A stretch of DNA of 64,000 bases, taken from Streptomyces halobius (GTDB lineage Bacteria; Actinomycetota; Actinomycetes; Streptomycetales; Streptomycetaceae). Made by a program: the position numbers and the translations under genes. Below the pieces are notes generated by a model. The model saw only the letters and a list, made by a program, of their open reading frames with translations, did no database searches and was not told the DNA's origin. Shown here piece by piece: positions 26,557 through 34,055 of the stretch (position 1 is its first letter; each line of letters begins with the position of its first letter). The DNA lies in assembly GCF_023277745.1 (NCBI RefSeq), contig NZ_CP086322.1:3348001-3412000 (forward strand), in the 5' to 3' direction.

Positions 26557-27525
26557 TCAGAACAGCACGCGGGCGAGAGCGGTACGCGCCGCGGTCACCC
26601 GCGGGTCCTCCGCGCCGATCACCTCGAACAGCTCCAGCAGTCGTACCCGCGCGGCGTCCCGGTCGTCACCGGACGTCCGCTTGACCGTGTCGACCATCCG
26701 CCCGAAGGCGTCCTCGACATGCCCGCCGACCAGATCGAGATCCGCGGCGCGGATCTGCGCCTGCACATCGGCCGGGCTTTCCGCGGCCTCCTTGCGCACC
26801 GCCTGCGCGTCCAGACCCTGCACCCGCTTGAGCAGCTCGGCCTGGGCAAGACCCAGCTTGGCCTCCGGGTTGGCCGGGTCGTCGGAGAGCACGTTCTTGT
26901 ACGCCTGGATGGCGCCGCCCAGATCACCGGAGTCCAGCGCCGAGTTCGCGGCCTCCAGCGCCGCGTCGTACGGGCCGGCCGGCACCGGCGCCTCGGCCGG
27001 CTGCTCACCCTCGGCCGACGCGTCGACGGTCGCGCCGACGATGCCGAACTGCTGCTCGGCGGCCTGTACCAGCTGGTCCAGCACCTGCCGGATCTGCGCC
27101 TCCGGGGCCGCGCCCTGGAACAGCGGGATCGGCTGGCCCGCGACGACCGCGAACACCGCCGGGATGCCCTGCACCCCGAACTGCTGGAACAGTGTCTGGT
27201 TGGCGTCGACGTCGACCTTGGCCAGCACGAACTTGCCGGCGTACTCCGCCGCCAGGCGCTCCAGCAGCGGACCCAGCTGCTTGCACGGCTCGCACCACTC
27301 GGCCCAGAAGTCGAGGACGACCGGAACCTCGGTGGAGCGCTGCAGGACGTCCTGCTGGAACCCCGCCTCGTCGACGTCGAACACCAGGCGGGCACCGCCT
27401 GCCGGCGCCGCGCCGTTACGGGCGGCATCGGCGCGCGCCTGCTCCGCCTTCTGCTTCGCTTCCCCGGCCGCCTTCACGGCGGCCAGGTCGACGACTCCGC
27501 TCATGGACATGTTGCGTGGCTGCAT
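26557..27525 (-). CDS. cnoX: Thioredoxin-TPR protein (chaperedoxin CnoX/YbbN-like)
   Basis: A 322-residue cytoplasmic protein with a thioredoxin domain (about residues 45-165) and a C-terminal tetratricopeptide-like region (about 185-322). The ATG at 27525 follows GGGGAAG. The thioredoxin site reads LDFWAEWCEPCKQLGPLLER, so both active Cys are kept with a CEPC dipeptide, followed by VLAKVDVDANQTLFQQFGVQ and the cis-Pro loop GIPAVFAVVAGQP. The C-terminal part (YDAALEAANSALDSGDLGGA, EAKLGLAQAELLKRVQG) is the typical YbbN helical repeat. In E. coli CnoX protects and hands oxidised proteins to chaperones; that role here is inferred. Confidence 0.85.
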   Translation of the reverse strand: MQPRNMSMSGVVDLAAVKAAGEAKQKAEQARADAARNGAAPAGGARLVFDVDEAGFQQDVLQRSTEVPVVLDFWAEWCEPCKQLGPLLERLAAEYAGKFVLAKVDVDANQTLFQQFGVQGIPAVFAVVAGQPIPLFQGAAPEAQIRQVLDQLVQAAEQQFGIVGATVDASAEGEQPAEAPVPAGPYDAALEAANSALDSGDLGGAIQAYKNVLSDDPANPEAKLGLAQAELLKRVQGLDAQAVRKEAAESPADVQAQIRAADLDLVGGHVEDAFGRMVDTVKRTSGDDRDAARVRLLELFEVIGAEDPRVTAARTALARVLF

Positions 27526-27688
27526 GCGTACATCTTCCCCCCTGGGCGCTCCGTTCCGAAAAGCGCTGCGGAAATTCCGGCCCGACGGTGGCCAAATCCG
27601 CCGAACCCGCTGGACACCGCCCCGCCCGCACGCCCCGCCGGATGCGGCGTACGAGGACTCCGGTGCCCGTTCGGTCCCGAGGAGGACC

Positions 27689-27781
27689 ATGCCCGGCCCC
27701 GAGGAGGACCGGTCTGCTGGGCCGTGGGTCCCCACCCCGGCCCGGTGGCTGTCGCTCTTATCGCTACGGGTCGTAGCGTAA
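27689..27781 (+). CDS. Possible 30-aa small ORF with a TTA codon
   Basis: ATG at 27689 behind GAGGAGG with 3 nt spacing; it encodes a 30-residue peptide that starts MPGPEEDRSAGPW and ends WLSLLSLRVVA. It contains one TTA leucine codon, rare in Streptomyces and dependent on the bldA tRNA, and overlaps the CGCTACG palindrome. The Shine-Dalgarno is good, but the codon bias evidence is too short to be decisive. It could be a leader peptide for the TetR gene or chance. Confidence 0.2.
   Translation: MPGPEEDRSAGPWVPTPARWLSLLSLRVVA
27762..27778. promoter_or_regulatory. Perfect inverted repeat, candidate TetR operator
   Basis: CGCTACG, spacer GGT, CGTAGCG: a 7-3-7 perfect palindrome about 95 bp before the TetR-family gene, in the divergent cnoX-tetR region. 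Autoregulation by the adjacent TetR protein is the natural guess. Confidence 0.45.
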
Positions 27782-27872
27782 CTGGCGGTGCCCCCCTCCC
27801 TGCAACCACTTCCGGCCCCGCTTCCCGTGATCTGTCTCACCCGCCCCGGCTCCCGCCCCCTTACCGGCCGGT

Positions 27873-28565
27873 ATGGTCACCCGCATGCACTGCTCCGCCA
27901 GCCCCCGGAAAGGCCGCCCCGGCCGCCCGCGCAGCGCCGAGACCGACCGCGCGATCCTCGACGCGACGCGCGCCGCGCTCGTCGACCTGGGCTGGGGAAG
28001 ACTCACCATGGGCGAGGTCGCGGCCCGTGCCGGTGTCGCCAAGACGACGCTCTACCGCCGCTGGGGCAACAAGAACGAGCTCGTCGTGGACGCGGTGGCG
28101 GTCCTCTTCGACGAGCTCGAACTCCCCGACCGGGGCTGTCTGCAGTCCGATATCGAGGGCGTGGTCCTGCAGTTCGGGGCCCTGCTGGCGCGGCCCGAGA
28201 CCAAGACCGCGCTGATGGCAGTGGTCGCCGAGTCCACCGCCGACGACGCGCTGCGCGACCGGATCCGCTCGGCGATCGTCGACCGCCAGAAGCGGCTGGT
28301 CGTCCTGGGCCGGGAACGCGCCCAGCGGCGCGGCGAACTGCCGGCGGACACCCCGGGCCCGGACGGTGCGGCGGCCGCCGAGCAGACCGTCGGCCTGATC
28401 TTCGACCTCATCGCCGGGGCGATCGTGCACCGCACCCTGGTCACCGCGGAACCGGTGGACACCGCATGGGCCCACCAGCTCTCGACGGTGCTGCTCCTGG
28501 GGCTCGGCGGCTTGCGTCAGGGGGTGTCCGGTGGGTCGGGCGGCCCCGAGGCTCCCGTTGGGTGA
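27873..28565 (+). CDS. TetR/AcrR-family transcriptional regulator
   Basis: A 230-residue repressor-type protein. The ATG at 27873 is taken as start; the ATG at 27885 (MHCSASPRKGRPGRPRS) is an alternative, and neither has a good Shine-Dalgarno. The N-terminal HTH is clear: ETDRAILDATRAALVDLGWG, LTMGEVAARAGVAKTTLYRR, WGNKNELVVDAV (about residues 22-72). A C-terminal ligand-binding domain of the TetR_C type follows (ALLARPETKTALMAVVAEST, AEQTVGLIFDLIAGAIVHRT). The last residues (GVSGGSGGPEAPVG) run into a decaying GC-rich tandem repeat, so the true C-terminus may have been altered. No obvious target besides itself. Confidence 0.9.
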   Translation: MVTRMHCSASPRKGRPGRPRSAETDRAILDATRAALVDLGWGRLTMGEVAARAGVAKTTLYRRWGNKNELVVDAVAVLFDELELPDRGCLQSDIEGVVLQFGALLARPETKTALMAVVAESTADDALRDRIRSAIVDRQKRLVVLGRERAQRRGELPADTPGPDGAAAAEQTVGLIFDLIAGAIVHRTLVTAEPVDTAWAHQLSTVLLLGLGGLRQGVSGGSGGPEAPVG

Positions 28566-28680
28566 GCGGCGGCCCCGAAGCCCCGTTGGGTCAGGGACGG
28601 CCCCGAGGCCCCGTGGGGTGAGGGACAGGCGCCAAGCCCCCGCCGGGTCGGGGACGGTCCCCGAGACCCCGTCCGGTCCT
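28541..28680. repeat. Degenerate 28-29-bp tandem repeats at the tetR 3' end
   Basis: Five imperfect copies of a unit close to CGGCCCCGAGGCCCCGTTGG start at about 28541, 28570, 28598, 28626 and 28655. The first copy lies inside the end of the TetR gene and the last stops just before the dehydratase stop codon region. They fill the gap between convergent genes. Confidence 0.8.
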
Positions 28681-28696
28681 GCCTCAGACCCGCCCC

Positions 28697-29701
28697 TCAG
28701 ACCTGATACCGCTCCGCGCGGAACAGCTCCAGATTCCCGGCCACCCACTCCGACGTCCGCGCCAGCCCCTCCTTCAGGGAAACCCGCGGCTGCCACGACG
28801 CCCATTCCCGCGCCCGCGAGTTGTCCGACAGCAGCCGCTCGACCTCGCTGCCCGAGGGCCGCAGCCGCTCGGCGTCCACCACCACCTCCGCGTCCCGGCC
28901 GGAGGCCGCTATCAGCGCCTCGGCGAGCGCGCCGACGGAGATCTCCCGGCCGCTGCCGAGATTGACGACCTGCCCCAGCGCCCGGTCGCAGTCGGCCATC
29001 GCCAGGAACCCGGCCGCGGTGTCGGTGACATAGGTGAAATCACGGGTCGGGGTGAGCGAACCCAGCTTGATCTGCCGGGCGCCGGAGTGGAGCTGGGCCA
29101 GGATCGTGGGGATCACGGCGCGCGCGGACTGCCGTGGCCCGTAGGTGTTGAAGGGCCGGACGACCGTCACCGGCAGCTCGAAGGCGTGCCAGTGCGACAG
29201 CGCCATCATGTCCGCGCCGATCTTCGAGGCGGAATACGGGGACTGCGGCTGCAGCGGGTGGTCCTCGCCGATCGGCGCGGTCAGCGCGGTGCCGTAGACC
29301 TCGCTGGTGGAGGTGTGCACCAGACGGCGGACACCATGCCGGCGGCCGGCCTCCGCGACGTTCTCCGTACCGACGACATTCGTCTGGACGTACGCGCCGG
29401 GCGAGTCGTAGCTGTACGGGATGCCGATCAGCGCGGCGAGATGGAAGACGGTGTCGCAGCCCGCGACGACGTCCATCACCCGGCCGGCGTCCCGTATGTC
29501 CCCCGCGATCATCTCGACGGGGCCGCCCGGCGCCAGACGGTGCGCCAGATTGCCCTTCTCGGCATACGGCTTGTAGTGCACGAAGGCGCGGACCTCGGCA
29601 CCGGCCTCGACCAGCAGGTCGACCAGGGTCGAGCCGATGAACCCCTCGGCCCCGGTGACCAGGACCCTGCGGCCTATCCACTGCTGGGTGCTGCTGCTCA
29701 T
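28697..29701 (-). CDS. LegB-like NAD-dependent sugar-nucleotide 4,6-dehydratase/epimerase (SDR)
   Basis: A 334-residue extended short-chain dehydrogenase. The ATG at 29701 starts MSSSTQQWIGRRVLVTGAEG. The Rossmann loop is TGAEGFIG. VFHLAALIGIPYSYDSPGAY, LVHTSTSEVYGTALTAPIGE (catalytic Ser/Thr region) and YSASKIGADMMAL (catalytic YxxxK) follow, then VVRPFNTYGPRQSARAVIPT and TRDFTYVTDTAAGFLA. The overall pattern is that of NDP-sugar 4,6-dehydratases such as LegB (UDP-GlcNAc). The adjacent MurG-type GlcNAc transferase gene supports a UDP-GlcNAc-derived substrate, but this is inference. It lies 73 bp downstream of that gene in the same direction. Confidence 0.85.
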   Translation of the reverse strand: MSSSTQQWIGRRVLVTGAEGFIGSTLVDLLVEAGAEVRAFVHYKPYAEKGNLAHRLAPGGPVEMIAGDIRDAGRVMDVVAGCDTVFHLAALIGIPYSYDSPGAYVQTNVVGTENVAEAGRRHGVRRLVHTSTSEVYGTALTAPIGEDHPLQPQSPYSASKIGADMMALSHWHAFELPVTVVRPFNTYGPRQSARAVIPTILAQLHSGARQIKLGSLTPTRDFTYVTDTAAGFLAMADCDRALGQVVNLGSGREISVGALAEALIAASGRDAEVVVDAERLRPSGSEVERLLSDNSRAREWASWQPRVSLKEGLARTSEWVAGNLELFRAERYQV

Positions 29702-29709
29702 GCCGAAAC

Positions 29710-29773
29710 CTCGCTTCGCTCGGCCTCGCATTCGCGAGGCACGCACCTCTCCATTACGCGCTCGCTTCGCTCG
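29710..29773. repeat. 13-bp direct repeat in the murG-like/dehydratase spacer
   Basis: CTCGCTTCGCTCG occurs at 29710-29722 and again at 29761-29773; the stretch between contains CCTCGCATTCGCGAGG, itself a small hairpin. It occupies most of the 73-bp spacer between two co-directional genes. Possibly an mRNA processing or attenuation element. Confidence 0.5.
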
Positions 29774-29774
29774 C

Positions 29775-30935
29775 TCATGCTGACTCCTTCAAGGTGAGGT
29801 GGTGCGGGTTCGGGTGGCCGGCCAGTGCGAGGGCCTTGGCGGCCAGGAGGTCGGCGGCTTGTGCGTGGGTGCCCGGGTCGGCGGCCGCACCCATCGCGGC
29901 GAGCCGGGCGGGATCGTCCAGCAGCGGTGTGACCAGCGCGTCCAGCCGCTCCGCGGTGGTCTCCGCGTCGGCCAGCAGCAGCGCCGCCCCGGCATCGGAG
30001 AGCACCCGCGCGTTGTGCGTCTGGTGGTCGCCCGGCGCATGCGGATACGGCACGAGGACGGCCGGCATCCCGGTGGTGGCCAGCTCCGCGACGGTCGCCG
30101 AACCGGCCCGGCAGACGACCAGATCGGCGGCGGCGTAGGCCAGATCCATCCGGTCCAGATACGGCACCGCCTCCGCGACCACCGCCCCGCCGTTCGCCGC
30201 CAGCGCCGCCCGGGTCTCGTCCAGGGCCGCCGGACCGGTCTTGATCAGCAGCCGCAGATCCGCCCGGGACCGGTAGCGGGCGGCCAGCCCCACCGCCGCC
30301 TCGGTGAGCCGGGCCGCGCCCAGGCTCCCGCCGTTGACCAGCAGCAGCCGCGCCCCGTCCGGCACTCCCAGCTCCTGCCGCGCGCCCGCCCGCAGGGCCG
30401 TACGGTCCAGCCGGGCCAGCGGCCCGACCAGCGGCATCCCGACGGTCTCGGCCTGCCCGCCGCCCGCCAGATACGGGCGGCTGCGGTCGAAGGCGAGTGC
30501 CAGATGCGGGGTGAGCCGGGCCGCGAACCGGTTGGCCCGGCCCGGCACCGCGTTGGACTCGTGGATCAGGCTCGGCAGCCCGGCCAGCCGCGCCCCGACG
30601 ATCACCGGTGCGCTCGGATAGCCGCCCATCCCGACCGCCACCTGGGCCCGCTGCTCCCTGAGGATGGCCCGGCACTGGGCGCCCGACCTCAGCAGCGCGG
30701 CGGGCAGCAGATACCGCCGGGCGCCGAGCGAACGGTCGAAGGGGATCATGTCGACGGTGTGCAGCCGGTATCCGACCTGCGGGATCAGCCGGGTCTCCAG
30801 TCCGCGCTCGGTCCCCACGAAGGAGATCACCGCGTCGGGGTCGGCCCGGCGGAGCGCGTCCGCGAGGGCAAGACCGGGATAGATATGGCCGCCGGTGCCG
30901 CCCGCACCGATCACGACGGAGAGTGGTGTGCGCAT
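29775..30935 (-). CDS. MurG-type N-acetylglucosaminyltransferase paralog
   Basis: A 386-residue GT28 glycosyltransferase. The ATG at 30935 starts MRTPLSVVIGAGGTGGHIYP with the lipid-binding glycine loop GAGGTGGHIYPGLALADAL. Other MurG motifs: AVGMGGYPSAPVIVGARLAG, LIHESNAVPGRANRFAA, NGGSLGAARLTEAAV and the UDP-GlcNAc site in ADLVVCRAGSATVAELATTG and VLVPYPHAPGDHQTHNA. MurG adds GlcNAc to lipid I, and the essential copy normally sits in the dcw cluster with ftsW and murC. This one stands alone with a sugar dehydratase and a divergent two-component system, so it is probably a second, specialised copy making a modified lipid-linked sugar or a stress-time substitute. Confidence 0.85.
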   Translation of the reverse strand: MRTPLSVVIGAGGTGGHIYPGLALADALRRADPDAVISFVGTERGLETRLIPQVGYRLHTVDMIPFDRSLGARRYLLPAALLRSGAQCRAILREQRAQVAVGMGGYPSAPVIVGARLAGLPSLIHESNAVPGRANRFAARLTPHLALAFDRSRPYLAGGGQAETVGMPLVGPLARLDRTALRAGARQELGVPDGARLLLVNGGSLGAARLTEAAVGLAARYRSRADLRLLIKTGPAALDETRAALAANGGAVVAEAVPYLDRMDLAYAAADLVVCRAGSATVAELATTGMPAVLVPYPHAPGDHQTHNARVLSDAGAALLLADAETTAERLDALVTPLLDDPARLAAMGAAADPGTHAQAADLLAAKALALAGHPNPHHLTLKESA

Positions 30936-30958
30936 GGCCACCACGCTCGCGAAGTGCC

Positions 30959-30975
30959 CTAAGAAGCTTCTAAGA
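30959..30975 (+). promoter_or_regulatory. 11-bp-spaced CTAAGA direct repeats, candidate OmpR-type box
   Basis: CTAAGA at 30959-30964 and again at 30970-30975, exactly one helical turn apart, in the 57-bp gap between the divergent MurG-like gene and the response-regulator gene. Tandem half-sites at 11 bp are the typical binding arrangement of OmpR/PhoB-family regulators, so autoregulation plus control of the MurG gene is likely. Confidence 0.5.
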
Positions 30976-30992
30976 GAGGTGTTTGGCAGCCT

Positions 30993-31754
30993 GTGTCCAT
31001 GCCCCTGCCCCAGCCGTCCCCCTCGTCCGCCCCGTCCACGCCACCCACGCCCGGAAGCGCACCGGCCTCCAAGATCCTCGTCGTCGACGACGAACCGGAG
31101 GTACGCGCCGCGGTCGAGGACGGCCTCGCCGTCGAGGGCTACGCGGTACACGGCGCCGCCGACGGCCTCGCGGCCCTCTCGGAGGTCGCCGCGTGGCAGC
31201 CGGACGCCATCGTCCTGGACGTGCTGATGCCGGTCCTGGACGGGCTGGCCGTCTGCCGTCGCCTCCGCGCCCTGGACGACCGCACCCCGATCCTCGTCCT
31301 GACCGCGCTGGACTCGGTCAGCGAACGGGTCGACGGCCTTGACGCGGGCGCCGACGACTACCTGGTCAAACCGTTCGCGCTGGACGAGCTGGTGGCACGG
31401 GTCCGGGCCCTGCTGCGCCGCGCCGCGGCACCCGCCGCCGCGGACGCCTCCCTCTCCTTCGAAGACCTGGTCGTCGACCCGCTGACGCGCACCGGCCACC
31501 GGGCGGGCCGGCCGCTGGAGTTCAGCCGCACCGAATGGGCGCTGCTGGAGCTGTTGCTGCTGCACCCGGGGCAGGTGATGCCGCGCGAGGTGATCCTGGA
31601 ACGCGTATGGGGCCGCGACTTCGGCCCGGACTCCAACTCCCTGGCCGTATACGTCGGTTACCTCCGCCGCAAGCTGGAGGCGGGCGGCGAGCCCCGGCTG
31701 GTGCACACGGTGCACGGCGTGGGGTACCGGCTGGGGCGGGCGGAGCCGGCGTGA
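30993..31754 (+). CDS. OmpR-family response regulator
   Basis: A 253-residue two-component regulator. The start is GTG 30993 or ATG 30999, with GAGAGG about 18-24 nt upstream. After a Pro/Ser-rich leader of about 23 residues the receiver begins ASKILVVDDEPEVRAAVEDG; the phosphoacceptor Asp is in AIVLDVLMPVLDGL, the switch Thr in ILVLTALDS and the Lys in DYLVKPFALDELVARVRALL. The winged-helix DNA-binding domain (about residues 155-250) has FSRTEWALLELLLLHPGQVM and VYVGYLRRKLEAGGEPRLVH. The start-stop overlap GTGA with the kinase gene makes a coupled pair. Divergent from the second murG. Confidence 0.95.
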   Translation: MSMPLPQPSPSSAPSTPPTPGSAPASKILVVDDEPEVRAAVEDGLAVEGYAVHGAADGLAALSEVAAWQPDAIVLDVLMPVLDGLAVCRRLRALDDRTPILVLTALDSVSERVDGLDAGADDYLVKPFALDELVARVRALLRRAAAPAAADASLSFEDLVVDPLTRTGHRAGRPLEFSRTEWALLELLLLHPGQVMPREVILERVWGRDFGPDSNSLAVYVGYLRRKLEAGGEPRLVHTVHGVGYRLGRAEPA

Positions 31755-33175
31755 CGGGGCGTCGGGGGCTGGGTAGTCGCTGGGTGCGCCGTCGGCCGCT
31801 GCGGACCCGGCTGGCGGTGGCCGCCTCCGCGGCCGTCGCCCTGGTGGCCATCGGTGTCTGCGCCGCCGCCTTCGTCATCATCCGCTACCAGATGACCCGC
31901 CAGCTCGACCTGCACCTCGCCCAGACGGCCACCCAGGTCACCCGTCAGACCCGCGGCTGGGGCCCGACCGCCGGCGACACCTCCTGCCGGTTCCAGGCCG
32001 TGGCCTGCGTCCAGATCGTGCCGTCCGCCCCGGACAGGGACCCGCGCGAGCGGTACCAGCTGCCGGTCACGGACGCCACCCGGCAGGTCGCCACCGGGCG
32101 GCACACGGCGTACTACAGCAAGCTGACGGTCGCCGGACACCCGGTCCGGATGTTCACCACCCGTCTGCCCGGCAAGGACGAGGCGCTCCAGGTCGCGCTG
32201 CGTGCCGACACCGTCGAACGGGGCGTACGGCAAGCCGCCTTGGCGCTCTCGGCCGTCGGCGGTGCGGGTGTGCTGCTGGCCGCCGGGCTGGGCTACTGGG
32301 TCTCCCGTACGGGCCTGGCGCCGGTGGCCCGGCTCACCGCCACCGCCGAGCGGATCGCGGCCACCCGCGACGCCCGCCACCGCATCGAGCTGCCCCGGGG
32401 GTCAGCGGCCCACGAGGACGAGATCACCCGCCTCGCCGCCACCTTCAACACCATGCTCGGCGAGCTGGAACAGTCGGTCACCGCACAGCGCCGGCTGGTC
32501 GCGGACGCCTCGCACGAACTGCGCACCCCGCTGACGGCGCTCCGCACCAACGCCGAACTCCTCGCCCGCGCCGACCGGTTGACCGACGCCCAGCGCGACC
32601 GCGCCGCCGGGGCGCTCGCCCGTCAGCTCCGCGAGGTCACCACGCTCGTCAACGATCTGATCGAACTGGCACGGGACGAGGAGCCGCAGGCCCTGGTGGA
32701 ACAAGTTCGCCCGGCCGCCCTGCTGGAGCACGCGGTCGGCGCGGCCCGCGAGCACTGGCCGGAGATCACCTTCACCGCCCGCATCGACCAGGCGGCGGCC
32801 GGCACCACCGTCCCCGGCGTACCGGCCCGCCTCGTCCGTCTCCTCTCCAACCTCCTGGACAACGCGGCGAAGTTCTCCCCGCCGGGCGGGCCGGTGGAGA
32901 CCGAACTCGCCCTCGTCGCAGGGCGGTTGGAGCTGACCGTCCGCGACCACGGCCCCGGCGTCGCGGACGCCGACCTCCCCCATGTCTTCGACCGCTTCTA
33001 CCGCGCGCAGGCGGCCCGCGCGCTGCCCGGCTCCGGCCTCGGCCTGGCCATGGCCCGCCAGATCGCCCGCGCCCACCACGCCGACCTCACCGCCGAACAG
33101 GCCGCGGGCGGCGGGGCGCTGTTCCGGCTGCGGGTGCCGGTACGACAGGGGGCTGCCGGCGACGGCGGCCGGTAG
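31751..33175 (+). CDS. Sensor histidine kinase, partner of the adjacent response regulator
   Basis: A 474-residue membrane kinase whose GTG overlaps the regulator stop (GTGA). Two helices (LAVAASAAVALVAIGVCAAA, about residues 20-42, and LSAVGGAGVLLAAGLGYWVS, about 160-185) bracket an extracytoplasmic domain of about 115 residues with two Cys in TSCRFQAVACVQIV that could form a disulfide. A HAMP linker (LAPVARLTATAERIAATRDA) leads to the dimerisation H-box RLVADASHELRTPLTALRTN and the ATPase domain with LLSNLLDNAAKFSP (N box), RDHGPGVADADLP (G1) and LPGSGLGLAMARQI (G2). The signal is unknown; the divergent MurG gene suggests cell-envelope state. Confidence 0.95.
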   Translation: MTGRRGLGSRWVRRRPLRTRLAVAASAAVALVAIGVCAAAFVIIRYQMTRQLDLHLAQTATQVTRQTRGWGPTAGDTSCRFQAVACVQIVPSAPDRDPRERYQLPVTDATRQVATGRHTAYYSKLTVAGHPVRMFTTRLPGKDEALQVALRADTVERGVRQAALALSAVGGAGVLLAAGLGYWVSRTGLAPVARLTATAERIAATRDARHRIELPRGSAAHEDEITRLAATFNTMLGELEQSVTAQRRLVADASHELRTPLTALRTNAELLARADRLTDAQRDRAAGALARQLREVTTLVNDLIELARDEEPQALVEQVRPAALLEHAVGAAREHWPEITFTARIDQAAAGTTVPGVPARLVRLLSNLLDNAAKFSPPGGPVETELALVAGRLELTVRDHGPGVADADLPHVFDRFYRAQAARALPGSGLGLAMARQIARAHHADLTAEQAAGGGALFRLRVPVRQGAAGDGGR

Positions 33176-33181
33176 CGCCGG

Positions 33182-33611
33182 TCAGCGGGTGCCGCGCGGA
33201 GCCTCGTCCGGGACCTGGGCGGCGGACGCACGGCGTGCCTGCCGCTCCTGGGGTGTCATCGACCGCCACTGGTCGCGGATGCCGGAGAGGCCCTCGGTGA
33301 GCGCGCGGTGCCCGGCCGGGTCGTCCAGTACGTCCTTGAGTTCCAGACGTCCGCCGAGCATCCTGCGTGCGAGGTCCTGAAGAGCGGGCGGCGCGGCGGG
33401 ATTGTTCCGTACGGCGCGGAGCGACTTCCCCCTCGATGTCCGTGGCCAAGGATCGAATAAGTCTGATGACGTACGGTGTCCCACGTCTTCGGCGGTCGGG
33501 GTGGGGCGGCGTGGAGGTCCGCCCCCTCCGGAGCGTCGTCCATTGCCAGGTGAGCCACTGGGGAGCAGCTTCCGCGGACACCTCAATGGCCGTGAAGGGA
33601 ATAGTCGTCAT
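33182..33611 (-). pseudogene. Frameshifted small gene of unknown function
   Basis: The distal part in one frame, LRAVRNNPAAPPALQDLARR then GGRLELKDVLDDPAGHRALT and EGLSGIRDQWRSMTPQERQA to the stop at 33182, is helical, has high third-position GC and looks coding. Its N-terminal side has no start in that frame. Instead another frame opens at an ATG ending at 33611 (MTTIPFTAIEVSAEAAPQWL) and contains LATDIEGEV, while the distal frame holds DLFDPW just before it. A protein running DLFDPW-ATDIEGE-LRAVRNN would need two compensating indels. I read this as one gene broken by frameshifts, or as indel errors. Family not recognised. Confidence 0.4.
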
Positions 33612-34055
33612 GCCCCAGCCTCAACCCGTATCCGCTGTAAAGCGATTTCGGGGCGATGCGCCGCTGCGTTCGGCCCGGTCTTCATCCTGGTGTGGATCTG
33701 CCTGTTCGTCATCAAGGGACTGACCGCCGCAGGTGTGATCGGCACGCACGGAATCCTCACGGTCGATCACTGCATCGCGGAACGCTCCCGGAAGAACGAC
33801 AATCCGAGCGCCCCACCACTCGACTTCACCTGTGACGGAACCTTCCGCTCGGACGACGGGAAGATCGTGGACGATGCGGCGTCCGTGAGTGGCCCGGAAA
33901 CTGATCAGCACGCGGGTGCCGATCTCCCGGTCAATGGAAACAACGACAACGTCGTTCTCAGCGCCCTGTCCTTTTCTTCGTACGCCCTCGCCAGTCGCTG
34001 GGAGATCACGAAAAACTTCATGATCCCTTTCGCGATCCTCCTCATCGTCCCCTAG
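33610..34055 (+). pseudogene. Frameshifted small membrane protein gene
   Basis: An ATG at 33610 behind AAGGGA (33595-33600) starts MPQPQPVSAVKRFRGDAP. That frame stops at about 33723. From about 33660 another frame continues with a good transmembrane segment FGPVFILVWICLFVIKGLTA, then a Cys-containing extracytoplasmic part (LTVDHCIAERSRK, TCDGTFRSDDGKIVDD) and a second helix near the end ([10 protein letters not shown]), stopping with TAG 34053-34055. One missing base between 33645 and 33665 would join the parts into a protein of about 148 aa. Its stop overlaps the convergent icmA stop (CTAG). Family unknown. Confidence 0.5.

Larger units (their letters stand above)
27526..27872. other. cnoX-tetR intergenic region
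   Basis: These 347 bases hold the divergent promoters of cnoX (minus) and the TetR gene (plus). Seen here are a perfect inverted repeat CGCTACG-GGT-CGTAGCG at 27762-27778 and a possible 30-codon ORF at 27689-27781 behind a good ribosome binding site. Two copies of CCGAGGAGGACC near 27677 and 27698 are also present. Nothing else was recognised. Confidence 0.5.

Noticed and set aside
28697..29701. dTDP-glucose 4,6-dehydratase (RmlB) or UDP-glucose 4-epimerase
   Set aside because: TSTSEVYGTALTAPIGEDHP and the neighbouring GlcNAc transferase fit LegB-like UDP-GlcNAc dehydratases better; no rml genes are linked.
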